Made by a program: the position numbers and the translations under genes
Part shown: one piece after another, positions 13,744 through 17,461 of the stretch
How positions within the stretch are numbered: the first letter of the stretch is position 1
How the letters are laid out: each line of letters starts with the position of its first letter
The notes under the pieces: model-generated
Seen by the model: only the letters and a program-made list of their open reading frames with translations
Databases searched by the model: none
What the model was told of the DNA's origin: nothing
Assembly: GCA_038230275.1 (NCBI GenBank)
Contig: JBBRNO010000139.1
Location: 1-17,461 of the forward strand
DNA from: JANXXV01 sp038230275
GTDB taxonomy: Bacteria; Acidobacteriota; Terriglobia; Bryobacterales; Bryobacteraceae
Length of the DNA: 17,461 bases
Direction: 5' to 3'

Positions 13744-14529
13744 ATGAAAATCGACAACAAAGTGGTGGTCATCACAGGTGCGTCCGAAGGCATCGGAGCT
13801 GCTTGCGCCTCCGCGTTCGCCGCCCGCGGCGCTCTTCTATCGCTAAACGCGCGATCCGAACAACGCCTGCAGGAAGCCGGCGGCAAAGACGCCTTGATCA
13901 CCGCCGGAGACATTCGCGACGAACGCACCCGTGCCGCCCTGGTGGATCGAACTTTAGCCCACTTCGGCCGCATTGATATCCTGATTAACAACGCGGGCGT
14001 GGGACTCTATCAGCCAGCCCATAGCGCAGATCTTGCTTCGGTCCGAGCCATGTTTGAACTCAACATCTTCGCGCCGCTCGACCTCATCCAGAAGGTGGTC
14101 CCGCATATGAAAAAAACCGGCTCCGGCGCCATTGTCAATGTGGGTTCCATAGGCGGAAAAATCACCCTTCCCTGGTTCACCCTCTATTCCGCAACCAAAT
14201 ACGCTCTCGGTTCCATCACCGATGGTCTGCGCATGGAACTGCGCCGCGAAGGCATCCACGCCATGACCGTTTGCCCGGGCTATGTGAAGACCGGTTTTCA
14301 GCGGCACGTACTCGCCGGACGCCCGCCCGATCTTACAGGCATGGGCCGCAAATGGGCCATCACTCCACGGCAGTGTGCCGAAGATATAGCTCGCGGCCTG
14401 GAACAGGGCGCGCGTACCGTGGTGTCCCCCAAATCCGGCTGGCTCTTAATCGCACTGGCGCGATTGTTCCCGGCAACCCTCGACAGCCGCCTCGAAAAAA
14501 TTTACTGGGAGCAGCAAGTGAACCGATGA
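13744..14529 (+). CDS. Short-chain dehydrogenase/reductase
   Basis: A 261-residue classical SDR: cofactor motif TGASEGIG (11-18), an Arg after strand 2 (NARSEQR) favouring NADP, NNAG (82-85), catalytic S135 (VNVGSIGG) and Y148-x-x-x-K152 (YSATK), and VCPGYVKTGF after strand 6. The ATG at 13744 has no clear Shine-Dalgarno. Its stop overlaps the ATG of aroK (ATGA), so SDR and aroK are co-transcribed. The substrate is unknown; closest in style to DltE/YqjQ-like short oxidoreductases with a C-terminal hydrophobic tail (WLLIALARLFPATLDSRLE). Confidence 0.87.
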   Translation: MKIDNKVVVITGASEGIGAACASAFAARGALLSLNARSEQRLQEAGGKDALITAGDIRDERTRAALVDRTLAHFGRIDILINNAGVGLYQPAHSADLASVRAMFELNIFAPLDLIQKVVPHMKKTGSGAIVNVGSIGGKITLPWFTLYSATKYALGSITDGLRMELRREGIHAMTVCPGYVKTGFQRHVLAGRPPDLTGMGRKWAITPRQCAEDIARGLEQGARTVVSPKSGWLLIALARLFPATLDSRLEKIYWEQQVNR

Positions 14530-15056
14530 TCCTCAAGCTTAAACGAACGCCTGGCATCTATCTGATCGGCTTTATGGGCTCCGGCAAATCCACCGTCGGC
14601 CGCATGTTGGCGGACCAGATCGGCTGGCGCTTCGCCGATATCGACGACGATGTAGAAGCCGCCGCCAAAACTTCGATCACCGAGCTTTTCACCCAACAAG
14701 GCGAAGAAGAGTTTCGCCGCTTTGAAAGCGAAGCCATCCGCCAGCGCGTCCGCCGGATTCAGTCCGGACATCCCATGGTTCTCGCCCTGGGCGGCGGCGC
14801 ATTCACACAGCAGCCAACCATCGAACTGCTCGAAAACAACGGCGTAACCATCTGGCTTGACGCCGATTTTCCAGTCGTGAAAAAGCGTGTCGGCATGGCC
14901 AGTCACCGCCCCCTCGCCCGCAACGCCGAACGGTTCGCCGAACTGTTCCAGGAACGGCGTGAAAACTACGCCAAAGCGGAATACCGTATCCTCATTCCTG
15001 AAGATGATTCCCGCGCCGCCCTTCAGGAGATTCTCCGATTACCCATCTTCGAGTAA
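14526..15056 (+). CDS. aroK: Shikimate kinase
   Basis: A 176-residue enzyme that phosphorylates shikimate to shikimate 3-phosphate with ATP in the chorismate pathway. Visible: Walker A GFMGSGKST (15-23), shikimate-binding Asp in FADIDDDVE (D40), GEEEFRRFE with the conserved Arg, GGGAF in strand 3, and the lid Arg in HRPLAR. The size is normal for the family. A longer frame begins at 14271, but its upstream part runs antisense to good sense inside the SDR gene; the ATG at 14526 overlaps the SDR stop and begins just before the core strand. Followed 14 nt later by the glycerate kinase gene, so SDR-aroK-glycerate kinase look like one operon. Its linkage with non-aromatic genes is unusual but not rare. 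Confidence 0.92.
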   Translation: MILKLKRTPGIYLIGFMGSGKSTVGRMLADQIGWRFADIDDDVEAAAKTSITELFTQQGEEEFRRFESEAIRQRVRRIQSGHPMVLALGGGAFTQQPTIELLENNGVTIWLDADFPVVKKRVGMASHRPLARNAERFAELFQERRENYAKAEYRILIPEDDSRAALQEILRLPIFE

Positions 15057-15070
15057 CGCAATAGCCATAA

Positions 15071-16387
15071 ATGAAATCCCCGCCAAGCAAACCGGCCCTG
15101 GCCATCTTAAAGGCGGCGTTAAAAGCCGCTGACCCAGTGGAGGCCGTGCTGCGCCATGTCTCCTTGCGCAACGGAATTCTGCTTGTAGGCAACCAGCGGT
15201 ACAAGCTGTCAGCTTTCCGGAACATCTACGTAGTGGGTGCCGGAAAGGCCAGCGCTTCCATGGCTGTGGCAGTCGAGCGCTTGCTTGGCAAACAGATCAC
15301 CGAAGGATTCATCAACGTTAAGTACGGACATCTCGCCAAGCTCCGCCGCATCCGTCTCAACGAGTGCGGCCATCCGGTGCCAGACGAAAACGGCGTCTTC
15401 GGCGCGCAGGAGATCGGCCGCATCGCCGCCCAAGCCAGCAAGGACGATCTGGTGCTCTTCCTGGTGTCCGGCGGTGCATCGGCACTGCTCCCCTTCCCGG
15501 CACAACCCATCACGCTTGCCGAAAAGCAGGCGGTGACGGGTCTGCTGCTGCGTTCCGGCGCGAACATCAATGAGATAAATGCCGTCCGCAAGCACATCTC
15601 CAGCTTGAAAGGCGGACAACTGGCCGCGCTCGCACACCCGGCCACAGTGGTGTCGCTGATCCTCTCGGATGTAATCGGCGACCGGTTGGACGTAATCGGC
15701 TCCGGCCCCACTGCGCCCGATTCCTCCACGTTTCTGGACGCCCACAATATCTTCGAAAAATACGGACTCGGCGAGAAGATCCCAGCCTCCGTCCGCCAAC
15801 GGATTGACGACGGGATCCGCGGCATTGTCCCGGAAACTCCCAAGCAGGTAACTCGAACCCAGAACATCGTCGTAGGCAGCAATCAACTGGCTCTGAATGC
15901 CGCTGCGGCTGAAGCGAAACGGCTTGGCTACCGGCCCATGATTCTCTCCAGCTCCATCGAAGGCGAAACCCGGGAAATCGCCCGCATGCACGCCGCCATT
16001 GCCCGCGAGATTGTCACTTTCGGACGTCCGTTGAAGGCCCCCGCCTGCATTATCTCCGGAGGCGAAACCACAGTCGCCATCAAGGGCGAAGGCAAAGGCG
16101 GCCGCAATCAGGAATTCGCCTTGGCCGCCGCCATCGACATTGAGGATCTCCCCGGCGTCTGTATCCTAAGCGCCGGTACCGACGGCACAGATGGCCCAAC
16201 CGACGCCGCCGGAGCGCTCTGCGATACCACCACCATCGCCCGCGCAAGCCGCGAGGGGCTCAGCGCCAACGACTTCCTCAACCGTAACGACTCCTACCAC
16301 TTCTTCGACCGGCTGGGTGATCTCATCAAGACCGGCCCTACCGGAACCAATGTCATGGATGTACGGCTGATGGTGATCGCCCGCTAA
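15071..16387 (+). CDS. Glycerate 2-kinase (MOFRL family)
   Basis: A 438-residue enzyme of the GckA/TtuD (MOFRL) type that makes 2-phosphoglycerate from D-glycerate and ATP. Visible: DUF4147 N-terminal domain with VVGAGKASASMA, LVSGGASALLPFP, NAVRKHISSLKGGQLA, SLILSDVIGDRLDVIGSGPTAPD, and the MOFRL C-terminal domain with SGGETTVAIKGEGKGGRNQEFALAAA and SAGTDGTDGPTDAAGA. Length is normal. No Shine-Dalgarno precedes the ATG; coupling with aroK 14 nt upstream is likely. The stop TAA overlaps by 4 bp (CTAA) the end of the decayed minus-strand gene. Active site residues appear intact. Confidence 0.92.
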   Translation: MKSPPSKPALAILKAALKAADPVEAVLRHVSLRNGILLVGNQRYKLSAFRNIYVVGAGKASASMAVAVERLLGKQITEGFINVKYGHLAKLRRIRLNECGHPVPDENGVFGAQEIGRIAAQASKDDLVLFLVSGGASALLPFPAQPITLAEKQAVTGLLLRSGANINEINAVRKHISSLKGGQLAALAHPATVVSLILSDVIGDRLDVIGSGPTAPDSSTFLDAHNIFEKYGLGEKIPASVRQRIDDGIRGIVPETPKQVTRTQNIVVGSNQLALNAAAAEAKRLGYRPMILSSSIEGETREIARMHAAIAREIVTFGRPLKAPACIISGGETTVAIKGEGKGGRNQEFALAAAIDIEDLPGVCILSAGTDGTDGPTDAAGALCDTTTIARASREGLSANDFLNRNDSYHFFDRLGDLIKTGPTGTNVMDVRLMVIAR

Positions 16388-17126
16388 GCGATCGCGCGAT
16401 GGCGCAACCGCACTACTTGTACAACCAGTTCCCCCAATAGAGAGATGGAAGCCTGCGCGTTCTCCTCCGTAAGATAGTCCCAGCCGGAGGCCGCGCCCCA
16501 CACAAGTTCCATACCGTCGCCGGCGTACTTTCCACTACGCCGGAATAACCGGTTTCGCCGCCGGGAAGTCTTTTCACGCCGCCGGTCAGCATTTCCTTGC
16601 AGACTTTATCCACCAGCTTTCTTAGCAGCGGCGCCTATGCCGGCTTCACATGCGTTGGGTCGGAATCCGGTACTAACACTGACGGCGGTTCGTCGCGGGG
16701 CGTAAAATCCAACGTCGACCGGGTTTACGCCATCATCTCCATACTCGTTCTGTCCGACAACATCGACTTCGCCATTCGCAGTCCCTGGTATCGCAACCCC
16801 ATCGTGAAAGGTGCTGGCAGCATAGCCGCACGGTATTGCAGAAAGGTCGAGTCGCTATCGATCAGCGCTAACATGGCACTGCGCACGGCTGGCTGCGGAA
16901 AAAATCGCATCGCCCCAAGTTGCGCAAGCGTGCTTAGTAGCGAATCCCGGCCAGCCGGCGCGAGTGCCGCGAAATAGTCCAGAAAGCCAATGACGCCGGT
17001 GCTGGGAATTCGGCTCAATCTGGGAAACCCGGCTTGGACTTCTTCGGCGAGGACCCCCCGGATCCACTGTCTGAGGTCGTCAATCTTCTGGGCAGACACA
17101 GCAATCGCTCCTCGCCGGGGCATCAT
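16384..17126 (-). pseudogene. Decayed gene of unknown family (two stops, one frameshift)
   Basis: Reading from ATG 17126, a frame gives 133 residues (IDDLRQWIRGVLAEEVQAGFPRL, GVIGFLDYFAALAPAGRDSLL) and meets TAA at 16725. The same frame then reads sensibly (LDFTPRDEPPSVLVPDSDPT), has a TAG, and continues KLVDKVCKEMLTGG to about 16530. The last 40 or so codons make sense only in another frame (GMELVWGAASGWDYLTEE, LLGELVVQVVRLRH), whose stop at 16384-16386 overlaps the glycerate kinase stop. So one gene seems to have gained two in-frame stops and a frameshift. I do not recognise the family, and the reconstruction rests on the look of the translations only. The first 133 codons alone could still be expressed. 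Confidence 0.45.
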
Positions 17127-17173
17127 TTCTATCCAAGGCGCTATTTTAGATTAAATGATTGTGCCAGGTCAGT

Positions 17174-17179
17174 TACAAT
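17174..17179 (+). promoter_or_regulatory. -10-like TACAAT before the secreted-protein gene
   Basis: TACAAT (5/6) ends 7 nt before the ATG at 17187; +1 would be about 17186. There is no Shine-Dalgarno in the gap and no convincing -35. Confidence 0.25.
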
Positions 17180-17186
17180 CAAATCC

Positions 17187-17461
17187 ATGCTGGCCCTCGC
17201 ACTCCTCGCCGCGATCCCCCTATCTTTCCACTACGATGCCTCCGAATTCACCAACACCGTCTACCACGTAACCTGCCTCACCAACCGCGTCCCATGCACC
17301 AATTCCGTCTTCACCCGGTTCTGGAACAGCGAACTGCACCTCACCCCCGCCGACACCAGCCAACTGGACGCCTGGCTCGAAATCTTCCGCAAGATCGAAA
17401 ACGCCGCTCCTGCCTCGCCTTCCGCCCCACTGCTTCCCAACTACCTCAGCTTCTATCCCAG
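17187..17461 (+). CDS. Secreted hypothetical protein, N-terminal part (cut by window edge)
   Basis: An ATG at 17187 opens a frame of 91 complete codons to the right edge. It starts with a short hydrophobic leader (MLALALLAAIPLSFHYDASE), consistent with a signal peptide although it lacks a basic N-region. A soluble domain follows, with TVYHVTCLTNRVPCTNSVFTRFWN (two Cys 7 apart) and LDAWLEIFRKIENAAP. No family recognised. Codon use (C-ending) matches the neighbouring region C genes. Divergent from the decayed gene at 17126. Confidence 0.65.
   Translation, partial: MLALALLAAIPLSFHYDASEFTNTVYHVTCLTNRVPCTNSVFTRFWNSELHLTPADTSQLDAWLEIFRKIENAAPASPSAPLLPNYLSFYP

Noticed and set aside
15209..15991. 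A 260-codon minus-strand frame opposite glycerate kinase (and a second one at 15226-15882)
   Set aside because: Both are shadows of the confidently assigned kinase, with no Shine-Dalgarno or family motif.
1..17461. CRISPR arrays, insertion-sequence transposases, integrases, toxin-antitoxin pairs
   Set aside because: No regularly spaced repeats and no open frame with motifs of these families were seen on either strand.

Overview
The window is a bacterial chromosome segment that is GC-rich by eye. The best guess for the source is an acidobacterium of the Solibacter/Bryobacter type. This is inferred from the style of the gene set: secreted SMP-30-type lactonase, tandem secreted bicupins, a winged-helix-like N-terminal domain plus TPR protein, a MOFRL glycerate kinase beside a shikimate kinase, and C-ending codons. 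It is not proven by any marker gene.

Region A (1-6.8 kb) is a compact light/oxidative-stress-like cluster with alternating strands. It holds a partial SDR and an NAD(P)-binding/DUF2867 protein on the minus strand, a divergent SRPBCC plus renalase-like flavoprotein pair on the plus strand, and an FeS-type (6-4) photolyase (minus) convergent with that pair. A DoxX-like membrane protein (plus) follows, convergent with an FAD amine-oxidase/desaturase-like protein (minus). Both convergent pairs overlap by 18 bp. The spacer between photolyase and DoxX contains two clear palindromes next to promoter-like hexamers, so shared regulation is plausible.

Region B (6.85-11.8 kb) is a scar zone. It starts with the 3' half of a tRNA-Gly(TCC), cut at the anticodon loop. 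A serine-hydrolase (beta-lactamase fold) fragment that has lost both ends abuts it. Next is an apparently intact minus-strand operon: SMP-30/gluconolactonase-like lipoprotein, bicupin 2, bicupin 1. Divergent from it is a TPR protein pseudogene with two frame breaks and a lost C-terminus. A hairpin pair, a small orphan flagellar-rod-like protein and a doubtful membrane ORF follow.

Region C (11.98-16.4 kb) is ordinary: a low-affinity iron permease family protein, a HAD hydrolase and a Lon-substrate-binding-domain protein on the minus strand, then a plus-strand run of SDR, shikimate kinase (aroK) and glycerate 2-kinase.

Region D (16.4-17.46 kb) holds a decayed minus-strand gene of unknown family with two in-frame stops and a frameshift, and the first 91 codons of a secreted plus-strand protein cut by the window edge.

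The main points for follow-up are the tRNA-Gly scar and its junction, the photolyase/flavoprotein cluster with its palindromic spacer, and the paired secreted bicupins, one of which lacks an expected metal ligand. Several genes also have a -10-like box 6-8 nt upstream of the start codon and no Shine-Dalgarno, which suggests leaderless transcripts.
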